This document shows, piece after piece, positions 1 to 10,154 of a stretch of 64,000 nt of DNA; position 1 is the stretch's first letter, and each line of letters opens with the position of its first letter. Origin of the DNA: Eutreptiella sp. 'Long Island Sound 2002' (lineage: Eukaryota > Euglenozoa > Euglenophyceae > Eutreptiales > Eutreptiaceae). The notes under the pieces were generated by a model. It searched no databases, was not told the origin of the DNA, and saw nothing but the letters and a program-made list of their open reading frames with translations. The DNA lies in the NCBI GenBank assembly GCA_964036045.1, contig OZ038381.1, forward strand, positions 145,585,596 through 145,649,595, given 5' to 3'. The position numbers and the translations under genes are program-made.

Positions 1-2
1 CG

Positions 3-393
3 CCGAGCATTGGGCTCCACAGGGGCCTGCGGCAGGGCAGTGCGGAGAGCGCTGTGCTCTACCTCCTCCTCTTAGAACCTCTCCTGCGGGGCCTTGCTTG
101 CAGGGCGCGGGGAGATGCTCGCCATGCGGTGCCACCCCTGGTGCAGGCATACTGTGATGACCTCCTGTTGATAGCGCACTCCCTGCCGCAATTCTTGGAG
201 TATGCAGCGGCGATAGCGCGGTATCTCACGGACACGGGCATGTCCCTCAACGTCGGCAAATGCGCCTATGCCACTACTGCTCGCATCCATTCGATCATGG
301 TGTGCCTGAGCCTAGGGAACACGGCGGCCCCATGGGTTTGCTTACGTGCCAAGGGCACGGTACCATACTTGGGCCTGCGCCTCGATCCCAGGG
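3..393 (+). pseudogene. LINE copy A: reverse transcriptase fragment, cut by the window edge
   Basis: This is the 3' half of the fingers/palm of a non-LTR reverse transcriptase. The frame opens at the window edge with the GLRQGSAES block (RT motif 4 type), followed by [11 protein letters not shown], the RT catalytic YxDD box (about 142-171). RT copies element RNA into DNA at a nicked target. Copies B and C encode almost the same residues. The frame is lost in a G run at about 391-395. Copy A has five Gs where B has six and C has GGGGGA, so one base is missing and the protein continues in the next frame. The upstream endonuclease and ORF1 lie outside the window. Confidence 0.9.
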
Positions 394-3300
394 GGTGGCG
401 ACCGTGAAGGAGAAACATGTACTCCGGTGTGAAGCTCTGCTGGGCTGGTGCAAGAACACGTTGGGGCCGGCGTCGGTGCCTCATGAGGTGATGGCGGCTG
501 TGGTTGGCGGCATCCTGCGGTACGCGGCGCCCTACCTGTCCGACACGGCGGAGGCGATGATCAAGCTGAATACTGCCATCAAGGCTGCAACCCTGCAATT
601 CGAGAAGCTGCCCAAGGACCTGTCCAACGTAGCGGTGCGGTCGGGTCATGGGTTACGGTTGGCGGATGTCCAGATTATCTGCCGCGACTCCGTCGTGGCG
701 ACCATGGCTGAACTCACCCACCACAGGTCGACGACAGTCCGGGATGAGCTGCGAGCCATGCTCCGGGATATGCACGTGCAGTACGGAGTGTGCGGGCAGT
801 TCATGGTGCCCTCTGCGTCATTCGCCACGCATGCTGGCAATACGTGGGTGGACAGGGTACTCCGGGCGATGGGAACGTTGCGCGTAGGACTTCTCATGCC
901 ATCGTCAGTGTACTCGTGTGTACACGCCCGTCTGCCGCAAGTGCAGTGGGCGGGGCGGCAGTGGGTGTCCCAATCCTATTCCTTCAAGGGTAGAGACATA
1001 TGCGTTCTCTCGGGGCCCCGCACAGATGCGGCGGTACAGTCCCTGACTGATCCCGCAAATGACCTCCTGCATGCGCGGCTTCCCTGTCCTGCGCCTGGGC
1101 ACTGGGCTGTCCAGCTCCAGGAGTGTCATGAGGACCACCTACACCTTCCGCACGCAGGAGTAGGGCCCCATCAGCTGAACCACGTGTGGTTCACGGGGCT
1201 CCGCGACGTCTTCCAACCGCAGCTGCCTAGTCCGTTGACTCACCGGCTAATTCACCCGGTGCGCCGAAAGAAGGCTAGCAAACGCAATAGACAGTCCGCT
1301 GCAGGGGACGTGTATGTGGTGGGCGGGTACAGGGAGGAAGGATGGGACCCGGCCAACCCGGGGCTATCCATGCCGTTCGTCCCGCTAGCCGCCCTCATGT
1401 TTCTGTTGGGGGACGTCTTTGAGGGTTACCAGCAGCAAGACGATCCGGCGTCCGTCCCCCTACTCACTCCACACGCCGGGGGCGGCATAAACCCGTCACC
1501 ACTGTGGGTTGTGCACGGGCGGCCAGCGTTTTACAGGGCATGCGCGGCGGTGCCCGGGTGCAGCGAGTGGGCAATTGTCCTTCTGCTACCAGCAGGCCCT
1601 GTCCCGGATCCGGATGAGTACTCGGTCCCGGAAGTGGTTCGGATGTCCAACGTGCCGCACGATCCGCACGTCGCCGTCACGTCGTTGCGTGACGGCGGCG
1701 CGGTGGAACAGGGATCTGTGGTGGTGTACCAGCCCTCCTGCTCCGCAACGGTTTGGGGGGCGGAGTATACCACCGCCCTGGACGCCATCAAGTCAGTCTG
1801 TGGATGTGACCTGGCCTGGAGACCACATGCGGTGTATCGGCCGAAGGTAGTCCTGTCCCCGGAGCTCACGGCCTCCAGTGCGGCGTCCCTTGGAAGGGTG
1901 GTGCAGAGCCCCCACTCCGACGTGGCGTGGCTGGAACCCCACCGGTACTGCTGGGTGCCGGTGGCGACTAAAGTCACATCGTCTGACGCGTCGCCCCAGG
2001 GAGACAACGCCACAAACGTGGCGGTGGCCAGCCACGGAATCGCCACGTGGACGGGTGCCATCTACGGCACGGTCCCGGAGGCAAAGATCATCGGCGCGGC
2101 GGCTTACCTGTTGCACACGCCCCCGTCAGCGTGCACGGTGCACGTGGTGGATGTGTCCATCATAGGAGAGCATCTCCGCAGGGCGAAGGAGGCCCTGTAC
2201 CGTGGCATCAAGGGGCCGACATCCCATCTGGTCAACCAGCACGCACTGAGCTGGATAGTGGAGGGGCTGCGGCGGCTGCCACGCCGAGATGGGGGGCCGG
2301 ACCACTGGGTGGTGAGGCAGAGCTCGCACTTGGCGGCAGTCCCGCTCGAGGCGCCGGACTCCGCCGCGGCCCGTGCGATGGCCCCGCCTGTCCATCTCGT
2401 CCTACCAAAGGAGCACGCCATCCTCTTGGTGCCGGCGGATAATGGAGGGCTCGAGCCGCGTGTGCCATCCATGCAAGCCCTTCAGCAAGTCCGGGAGATG
2501 GAGTGGCGTTCGCTAGCGGCACGCACCAGGGCGCACACGCCACTGGCTGGCGCGTGCGAGGCGGTGCCCCTGGGAGCTGTACACCACGGCCCAACGCACA
2601 GAAATATGCTGCGGGCACGTGACGGTCGCTTGTCCACAATGCAGGTCATGCGACGGTGGAGACAGAAGCTCACACGTATGGCAATACCGGCCCACCCCTG
2701 TATCTTCTGTGGGGGGCCGGAGGAGGACATTGGCCACATGCGCCTGCTGTGTGCGCGGGACGAGGAGGTGGCTGGGCTCCTGTGCGGTGTGGAGGAGTTC
2801 ACGGCGGAGCTACCCCTGACAGACAGGGCGGTGGAGTTCGTGGCGTGGAGGGAGCACGGCTGCAGCTGGACTGAATCCCTGATGGCGGGTGTCGTCCCCG
2901 GGGACCTGAAGCGGCTGTTCGCTGCGGTGCGAGCGGCGTCGTCCCGGGGCCCTGCCAAGGCCAGGCTCTTTGTGGAGGACATGGTCCAGATTGGGGAAGA
3001 TGTGTATGCCCGCAGGAACCATCGGCTCACCCAGATCATGCAGCTGCCGATGCAAGATCGAAGGAGGGCGGTATACGCGTTCCTGCGAGGTGACACACCC
3101 TTCTGCCCGCCGGCAGGGAGGATCCAGCAGCGTCCGCCGTGGAACCCGTTTGCCGGCCTCCCCGGCAACCTGCGGGCGACCTTTCAGAGGCCACCGCTGC
3201 ACGCACTGCTGGTGCCACGGTGGTGCATCGCGCACGAAGAGGCCTTGTCCTTGTTCCCTCACTGGATGGCGGCGGTGGCGCAGGCCTTCAGCCAGTGGAT

Positions 3301-4087
3301 CGGTTCCTGGGTGGCACAGGACATCACGGCATTCAGGGAGTGGTCCCGCGTGGTGTCGGCGCAATCGTGGGCCCTGGTGCGTGGTACCATGGTGAGAAGC
3401 CCTGACGGCCAGAGTTATCCCTGGCTCCAGGTGTACGCCAACCATCCAGCTGTGGGGAACGTCATGGGCTGGCCTCGCGAGGTGCTGCCGGACCTTCAGC
3501 AACCTTTGTGCAGTCTCCCAATCCTGGCGGTGGCTGTGGTACTTGACGTGGATACGTTGTGGCTGTATGACCGGCAGCTGCGACGAGCCATACCAGCGGT
3601 CACGGAGCGGCGGTCCATGGCAGTGTTGGTGGGCTCCAAGCAGCTGGCACGGGTACAGGGCGACGACGCGCAAGGCCACGTCACGGAGGCCATGTTCTCT
3701 CTGCCAGAGGGGGACGACCACGTGGCTGCCGATGCCCGTCACACCCTTGACACCCTGGGCCTCGCGGCGGTCATTGAGGCTCGGGCGGGAGGACAACGCT
3801 TGGTTCTAGCATCCGCCAGGGCCCCGGGGCAAGACGGGGTTGATGTCATCGGGGAGGTCTTACGGGACTACGGTTGGGAGCTCCTGGCGCATGGCACACA
3901 CAGCCCCAAAGTTGCGCGGTGGCCCCGGCTGATTGCGGGCCTGCCGGTGATGCCCGACGGGCGACCGATACTCCGCCCGGTGTCCACGTGGGAGGAAGCG
4001 AGGCGCAGCCTCCTCAGTTGTGCCACAGCACGCACGCTAGCGGGTGCTTTGCTCGGACTCCAGGACGCGTGCTGCGATGTATGGTAG
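391..4087 (+). pseudogene. LINE copy A: RT thumb, RNase H-like region and zf-RVT-type finger
   Basis: This continues the RT polyprotein after the 1-bp frameshift; real homology starts at [18 protein letters not shown], not at the upstream ATG at 260. In order: RT thumb/connection (to about 1,300); an RNase H-like stretch at about 1,975-2,330 (SDAS, then [13 protein letters not shown], then VHVVDVS, then WVVRQSSH, resembling the D-E-D-H order); and a C-x2-C-x7-H-x4-C finger, [18 protein letters not shown] (about 2,697-2,750), the arrangement seen after RT in many LINEs (zf-RVT). The frame ends at TAG (4085-4087), where copy C has CAG (Gln), so this is a C-to-T nonsense change and not the family's natural stop. 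The RNase H assignment is moderate; the rest is strong from alignment among copies. Confidence 0.85.
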
Positions 4088-4486
4088 GACCTGTGGTCGC
4101 AGTGTTGTGACGGTAGCTGCGTTCCGTCACGGTCTGTGCTTCCGCAGCGATGCCACGGGTGCGGGGAGACAGCGTCAGTTTGGGTTCATCAATGTGCCTC
4201 CGTCCCACTATGCGGGACATGTAAGGAGCGTGCCGATAAGGGGTGGCCTAAGGCGAGGTGGGCACTGCGGCACTCTGGACAGATGTCCTCAAGTGCCTGG
4301 AAGACAATCCACGGTGGCCCGAAGAGCGTCCGAGTGGAAGGGGTACGGTGCCCTGGTGCGCCGTCGGCAGCCTTGCCCCTGCTGCTGTGGTGGGCGGCTC
4401 TGGAGCGCGACTCGCGGATACTCTGGTTGTGGCATCACGGAGGAAATGGTGACGGCGTGGTGGGGGCCGGGGGTGATGCAGATTGA
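4088..4486 (+). pseudogene. LINE copy A: C-terminal zinc-ribbon-like tail after the nonsense codon
   Basis: The reading frame stays open after the TAG for about 132 codons and matches the end of the unbroken copy C frame residue by residue. It contains [16 protein letters not shown] followed by PLCGTCKERAD (about 4,148-4,240), giving C-x2-C...H-x-C...C-x2-C, a compact metal-binding arrangement. A tryptophan-rich tail ([18 protein letters not shown]) follows to the TGA at 4484-4486, which is shared by the family. Its likely role is nucleic-acid binding during retrotransposition, which is inferred. I do not recognise the tail as a named domain. Confidence 0.75.
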
Positions 4487-6618
4487 TGGGGTTAGGAATT
4501 GTGGGTGCACCTGCTACCGTCCCTACGCTGAACACAGCGGAAGGGATAGCGCCTGAGAAGCACTGCCCTCATGGCCTGATTGTGCGGTACTGGCAGGCGG
4601 CGTATGACGGCCAACGCAATGTGACAGGTCGTGCCGGCCTGATGGTGAGCCGTACTGCCCCCGTGCATGAGGGTCGGACAGGGATGCTTCACCCGCCTGC
4701 CCCGGGTCGCCGCCTACAACAGTGAGGTGTCATGGGTCGTCCCGACCAGGGTAATAAGGCCCAAACCCCTGTAGGGTATTCCCATGGCACCGGGGTCTCT
4801 ACTGGCGGCCTGGCTACGGCAGTATTGGGAGTGGTTGCTCGGGATACACCGGGGGTGCACGGAGTTGTCTGGGGGCGGGCGACATCGTTGCCGGCGCTAC
4901 GGTGCACGCGTTGCGGCGCCCCCTGGGAGTGTTACACGGGGTTGCGGGGACAGCCTGCAGGCCCGGGGAGCGGCGCGGAAGTGGTGATGTGTGCGTGGAG
5001 GGATGTGACGGGGAGGTCGTCAAGTGGACAGTATGGCGGGCGTACTTGAGACGGCGTGGCAGCCTGGGAGCACTCACGAGGGGCACGCGGAGTTCAAGGT
5101 GACGGTGTACTGGCGTCTTGGGGGCATACGCGGCGGTACTAGGGTCCGTACGGTGGGGTTACGCGGCGGTACTGGGGAACCGTACAGTGGTGGAGCTGCG
5201 GGGATGCATGGCGCTATTGGGGTGTCTCCTTGACCCCTCTAACAACTCAGGGGGCGCGTAGGGGCATCCCCTGGCCCCGTTAACAAACTAGAGGGACCGT
5301 GCCCGCGGGCATGTACATAGTCTAACCTCTGACCATGGCCTTGCGGTTGCGTTGGTGCGTGTGGTGGCGGCTCGCAGGTGGCGTCGGCGTGGCGGCAGCG
5401 GTACTGCGCGGCGTCGTAGCGATGAGTATGCGGTCGCCTCACCATTTGTAGCGACTTACTCCTGGGGGGCGCCAGTCCGGTCGGCTAGAGGCGGGGAGAG
5501 AGGAGGAGCGGCATGCTGAGTGGTCCGGGGGGTGACGAGCGGGCCAATGCTATAAGTAGGCTCGCCACGTCGTCGGTGGGGGCCGAACCTGCGGCCTGGC
5601 CGCTGCTGTGGCGGAAGAGGCGCAACCACGGGAGCTGGCCAAACAGTGCAGGTAAGGGTCAAGGGTAGGCGCCAGGGCAATGTATGTGGGCCAGATGAGG
5701 TGCACCTGGTTACCACAGCCCGGGGCGAGCCTCTGGTGGGTACCCCTACAGGGGGTCGATAACCAAGCTACGGCACCCACCAGCCCGAATCCCAGCCAGC
5801 GATATTCACGGGTTGCGCCACTCCCATTGCGTAGCGGCCGGCGTCCCCCCTGTAGACCCTCATGTTATATTATACGTGGGAAAGTGGATGCCTCGAAGCT
5901 GATTGGGTACTGGCCCCTGACATGGAGTGCCGGCATGGTATATATCTGGGGTGTGGGTGCAGCTCAGGGCCACGGGGACGTGGAGTTGATACCGTGTTTC
6001 TGTACTATACTAGGGGACTGGTGCGGTAGGTCGGCGGCGTACATTGTGGGGACATGGGGGCGATGAAAGCTGAGGGCCAGGCTAGGCTGGAGCCTCCCAG
6101 AAATCCTGGCTATGCATATACGGGTTATTGCGTGCTGGCAGTAGAATACGTGGAGTCAGGGGTGGTGGGCAATTACGAGTACGCAGCTGGCAATGGATTC
6201 CGTGGGGTCACGGGTGATGGACGTCTCCACGGTGGCGGAGGTACGCGAACGATGGAGAGTCCGCTCTTGCTTCGCCGCATGCGTGCTGCTTTGTTCCTTG
6301 GTTGCCGCTTTGCGCCGGACAGAGAAGCCCTTGCTTTCTGCCTGTTGCGATGCTGCTGCGTTGCTTCGCCTTGCCCCCTTACCCCCGGCGAACAAACGGG
6401 CCAGCATCCGTCGCCGTTGCTAATGCTAACGCTTTGCAGTTGCCACTGCCCCCAAAGCCTGGTTGACCGGTATCCCCGGTCCTTTGGGTCCTCCGTCATG
6501 CTGTCGGCCACCTCAGGCAGCCCTGGGACCCACGGGATCGAGCGAGGCAGGAACCACCTGTCCGCGCGAGATGCCCGGTAACTCTAGTAGACGGCATGAT
6601 AAGTGGTTATGACTATAA
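4487..6618 (+). other. LINE copy A 3' untranslated region and tail
   Basis: About 2.1 kb of non-coding sequence repeated with few differences after copies B (10,155-12,299, reversed) and C (20,613-22,876, reversed). It carries a short GC-rich minisatellite (5,104-5,225). It ends with the family 3' signature, GACGGCATGATAAGTGG then TTATGACTATAAC, running straight into (TA)n. The small ORFs here (for example 6,054-6,581) are not conserved as protein and are treated as chance. Confidence 0.8.
5104..5225 (+). repeat. 33-37 bp minisatellite in the LINE 3' UTR (short allele)
   Basis: Units built on TACGCGGCGGTACTGGGG and CCGTACGGTGGGG. Two clear units are seen in copy A and about the same in copy B (11,565-11,690). 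Copy C has about six (22,015-22,290). Confidence 0.7.
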
Positions 6619-6666
6619 CTATATATATATATATATATATATATTTATGAAAGAGCACGGCATGAT

Positions 6667-6698
<32 letters not shown>

Positions 6699-6706
6699 AT
6701 ATATTA
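6619..6706. repeat. (TA)n microsatellite, two blocks
   Basis: TA tracts at 6,619-6,644 and 6,664-6,706 are separated by an 18-20 bp bridge containing ATTTATGAAAGAGCACGG. The first abuts the LINE A tail and the second abuts the 5' terminus of TE-E copy E1. Confidence 0.95.
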
Positions 6707-7855
6707 CTACACCCCTCTCCCCTTAAATCTAGCTAACAAGCAACAACAAGCAAGCAACAACAAGCACTTCTCCTCACCGTTTTGGCCATTGCTCCGCCTC
6801 ATCGCTCCAGGCTCTACTCTACTCTAGCCATCTTGGAGCCCAGGTGGTGGCCTTGCCAAATCCAAGTTTTGAGCCAAAAACTCACTGGTGGCGGCCCGGG
6901 GCGGGGGCGCCAAGTCGGGAAGTGCCCTCCCAAATCTGCGCAGTTTTGGGCCAAAAAGAGCCATTTTTCGCCCAAAGCAGCCCCAAAACCCGGGCGAAAC
7001 GCCCAAACGAAGGTAAGCGGTGACTACACTGCACGTGCGGCTTGACTTCACCGTCTCAAAGAGCTCTCTAGTGCCCTTCAACTCCACGATATGTCCGAGA
7101 AACGGCCCAAAAATGCGCCAAAAAGCCCCAAAATATGCGCAATGTGCACCAACCCCCCGAAACCAAGCACGGGCCGTATCTTGGGCTCTGTGGCTCAAAA
7201 TCCGATTCCGAGGGCACCTAGTCCACCCGCAACCCCCCACTTTTTGTGGTTTCCAAGCCTCACAATCGCCCAACGAGACACGCAAACCGTCGAACCAGTG
7301 GTCACTTGGTGCAGCCGGTGGGCAGCCCGGCCCGCGCATGGCGGGGGCCAACGGTGGGTCCACCAGGGTCCCCGGGGCGAAAAAAATCATTTTTTCCAAA
7401 GTTGTTTCTAGACCACTTGGGATGCTCAAACATGTGTTTTTAGGCCGTTGTGAGCCCGTGGTGACGCGTTTTGGGCCATGGAAAATCCCAACACGCCTTG
7501 AAAATGTGCCGTTTTGGACCCAAATATACGTCAAAAATGGGTGAAAAACGCGTTTTCCCAAAAGTGATCCAGGACCATTCGGGATGCTCAAACAAGTGGT
7601 TTGGACCCATTTTGAGCCCGTGCTGCCGCGTTTTGGCCCACGGAAAATCCCAAAATGCCTTGAAAAGGGGCCGGTTCAACACCAAAAATGCCTCCAAACT
7701 GGGTGAAAAACGCAATTTTCTGAAAGTGATCATGGGCCATTTGGGAGGCTTGGAAAAGTGTTTTTAGCCCGTTTTGAGCCCAAGATCGGGCGTTTTGGCC
7801 CATGGAGAATCCCAAAAAGTCTTGAAAATGGGCCACTATGGGACAAAAACAAGTG
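6707..7855 (+). mobile_element. TE-E copy E1, 3'-truncated TIR element
   Basis: Starts at CTACACCCCTCTCCCC directly after (TA)n, then TTAAAT...AGCTAACAAGCAACAA. The body matches copies E2, E3 and E5 (GCACGTGCGGCTTGACTT; GAGAAACGGCCC; GGGGCGAAAAAAATCA). Repeats built on CCAAAATGCCTTGAAAATG follow. It stops inside the repeat array at about 7,855 against another (TA)n tract, so the 3' inverted terminus seen in E2 and E5 is missing. No transposase is encoded; long ORFs on both strands come from the repeat structure. Confidence 0.75.
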
Positions 7856-7863
7856 ATATATGT

Positions 7864-7927
<64 letters not shown>
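7856..7927. repeat. (TA)n microsatellite between E1 and E2
   Basis: A nearly pure TA tract with TGTATACA at its left edge. It separates the broken 3' end of E1 from the intact 5' terminus of E2. Confidence 0.95.
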
Positions 7928-9123
7928 CTACACCCCTCCCCCCTTAAATTTAGGTAACCACAAGCAACAACAAGCAACAACAACAACAACACGTCTCCTT
8001 GCCGTTTTGGCCATTGCTCCGTCCCAACGCTTCGGATCATTTGCCCATGTAGCCATCTTGGAGCCTAGGTGGTGGCCTTGCCAAAACCAAGTTTTGAGCC
8101 AAAAACTCACCGGTGGCGGCCTGGGGCGGTGGCGCCAAGTCGGGAGGTGCCCTCCCAAATCTGCGCAGTTTTGGGCCAAAAACAGCCATTTTTCGCCCAA
8201 AATAGCCCTAGTAAGGGTTCAAAACAGCCAAACGAAGGCACACGGCTGCTACACTCCACGTGCGGCTTGACTTTCCTGTGACCAAGGGACCTTTGTTGCC
8301 CTCCAACTCCACGATATGTCGGAGAAACGGCCCAAAAAGGCGCCAAAAAGCCCCAAAAACTGTGCAATGTGCACCAGCACCCCGAAACCAAGAACGGGCC
8401 GTATCTTGGGCTACGTGGCTCAAAAACGAATTCCGATGGCACCTAGTCCACCCGCAACCCCCGACTTTTTATGGTTTCCACGCCTCAGAATCGCCCAGCG
8501 AGACACGTAGACCCCCGTACCAGTGGTCACTTGGTGCAGCCGGAGGGCCGGCCAGCCCACGCACAGTGGGGGCCAACGGTGGGTCCACAAGGGTCCCCGG
8601 GGCGAAAAAAAAGATTTTTTCCAAAGTTGTTCCTAGACCACTTGGGCTGCTCAAACAAGTGTTTTTAGGCCGTTTTGAGCCCGTGGTGGCGCGTTTTGGG
8701 CCATGGAAAATCCCAAAATGCCTTGAAAATGGGCCGTTTTGGGACCAACAATGGGTCAAAAATGGGTCAAAAACGCGTTTTTCCAAAAATGATCCTGGAC
8801 CATTTATGATGCTCAAACAAGTGGTTTTAGCCCATTTTGAGCCCGTGGCGACGGGTTTTGGCTCCTGGAAACTCCCAAAATGCCTTGAAAATGGGCCATT
8901 TTGGGACCAAAAATGGGTCAAAAATGGGTCAAAAACACGTTTTTCCAAAAGTGATCCCGGACCATTTGGGATGCTCAAACAAGTGTTTTTGGCCCGTTTT
9001 GAGCCCGTTTTGACCGAGTTTAGCCCCTTCCACCACATGTATGCACCAACTTGTACCCTTCGCACGTACCTTTGAGCCGTATGGTGGAGCCACGTAGAGT
9101 TGGGGAGAGTGGTGTGTATTAGA

Positions 9124-9126
<3 letters not shown>
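7928..9126 (+). mobile_element. TE-E copy E2, complete TIR element inside (TA)n
   Basis: A complete ~1.2 kb copy. The left end is CTACACCCCTCCCCCCTTAA. The right end is GGGGAGAGTGGTGTGTATTA then GAGGATATATA, an imperfect inverted copy of the left end; E5 shows the better 16-bp match. Both ends touch (TA)n. The 3' third is three tandem ~162 bp units, with marker CCAAA..TG(A/T)TCCT at 8,621, 8,783 and 8,945. Because 162 is divisible by 3, a 271-codon ORF (8,260-9,075) spans the array, but no known domain is visible. It is probably a non-autonomous, TA-targeting MITE-like transposon. Confidence 0.75.

Positions 9127-9165
<39 letters not shown>
9125..9165. repeat. (TA)n microsatellite, right flank of E2
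   Basis: A pure TA tract of about 40 bp following GGA at the E2 right end. Confidence 0.95.
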
Positions 9166-9166
<1 letters not shown>

Positions 9167-9327
9167 AAGGCTTCCATTCGGATCATGCTCAAACCGCGCA
9201 GTTCAACATTCCTACATCCTACATAGCTGCAATAACCATGATATATAACAAGGCTTCCATTGGAATCATGCTCAAACTGCGCAGTTCAACATTCCTACAT
9301 CCTACATAGCTGCAATAACCATGAGTT
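9166..9327 (+). repeat. Direct tandem duplication, ~83 bp x 2
   Basis: CAAGGCTTCCATT...AATAACCATGA occurs at 9,166 and again at 9,249 with three or four substitutions. The second copy is preceded by TATATAA, so the duplicated unit carries a little of the TA flank. Confidence 0.85.
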
Positions 9328-9727
9328 CGTAGTCCATGTGTGGGCCTTGCAATAGCCCCTAGCACACTGATTCACAGCTTCCTAACCGTAGGAACAATAC
9401 TCCATCCCTCCTGCATATCGACATACGGGCTTCATATGGCTGGTTAAGCCGGAGTCAGTGGGTCAGTGAGGCTGACCCCCCACAACTGGTCGAACCAGAG
9501 GCATAGTAGAAACACTGCAACGAACAAACACACAATAGCCTCTGAAGTGCCCCAAGCCGTGCATGTGCAGCTGCCATTCCCCGTTCCGAAACGGGTGCCA
9601 ACGTGGGTGTTCGCGGAAACACCGCAACGAACAAACCAATCACTCCTGTGCAGCAGGCCTTGGAGAAGAAAAAATAGAAACAAAGTGACCGACGGGAGGG
9701 AGATTTCTATGGATTGTGTCACCATAC
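9328..9727. other. Spacer with no recognised gene
   Basis: Ordinary-complexity sequence. A 16-nt word, CTGCAACGAACAAACA or close to it (GAAACACCGCAACGAACAAA), occurs at about 9,512 and 9,618. I see no convincing coding frame. Confidence 0.5.
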
Positions 9728-9815
9728 CCGCCTGTTACAAGCCCCCAGGATTCGATCCTACCCCCAAGGAACTCTAGGCCATGTGGTTGTCCACTATAGC
9801 GCCACGACGATGTGC
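9728..9815 (-). ncRNA. tRNA-like, Pol III promoter-bearing unit 2
   Basis: On the minus strand, an A-box-like TGGCGCTATAGTGG (about 9,791-9,806) is followed by a B-box-like GGATCGAATCC (9,748-9,758), one mismatch from GGTTCGAATCC. This is the layout of a tRNA or tRNA-derived SINE head. I could not fold a clean cloverleaf, so a SINE or tRNA pseudogene is more likely than a working tRNA. Confidence 0.4.
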
Positions 9816-9869
9816 CCTCTCATGGGGAAAAGAGGCCGGCTGCTGGCGCCATTGTCTACATGCCTAGCA

Positions 9870-9940
9870 GCGGGCATCGAACCTACGCCCCCCGGGACGA
9901 AGCACCCGTGCACTTCCAGCATACTACGCTACCGATGTGG
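9870..9940 (-). ncRNA. tRNA-like, Pol III promoter-bearing unit 1
   Basis: On the minus strand, the A-box-like GGTAGCGTAGTATGCTGG (9,916-9,933) lies ~35-50 nt before GGTTCGATGCC (9,873-9,883), a full match to the B-box GGTTCGANNCC. A second tRNA-like unit follows ~80 nt downstream on the same strand, giving a dimer-like arrangement seen in some SINEs. An anticodon stem is not clear, so the identity is left open. Confidence 0.45.
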
Positions 9941-10118
9941 TGATACAACTGCCGCCAAACCCGCCACCTGATGCCGGCCGTTATGCAAGGCCGGTGGAAA
10001 AGGCCCCTCGCTGGCGCCAACCAAGAACAGCAGCTCTTTATGAGCTGCCGGCCGGCGCCGTCGCGTCCACGAGTTGCGACGGCCTGCGAGGACGGAGCGC
10101 ACTACGGGGCCAAACCCC

Positions 10119-10154
10119 CGTGCTCTTTCATAAATATATATATATATATATATA
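10119..10154. repeat. (TA)n tract and shared 18-bp flank after LINE B
   Basis: (TA)n at about 10,135-10,154 is followed (minus-strand view) by ATTTATGAAAGAGCACGG at 10,119-10,136. The same 18 bp follow the (TA)n behind LINE A at 6,643-6,660. Confidence 0.85.

Noticed and set aside
260-395. Start of the 1,275-codon ORF in LINE A at ATG 260
   Set aside because: Residues before about 391 are out of frame relative to the RT; homology begins only after the G-run frameshift.
6054-6581. 175-codon ORF in the LINE A 3' UTR, also seen in copy B
   Set aside because: It is shared because the DNA is shared. In copy C the corresponding frame is shortened and altered, so there is no sign of coding constraint.
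6824-7591. 255-codon minus-strand ORF in TE-E copy E1
   Set aside because: Equivalent frames exist on the other strand and in other copies, and the ORF follows the 162-bp repeat. No domain.
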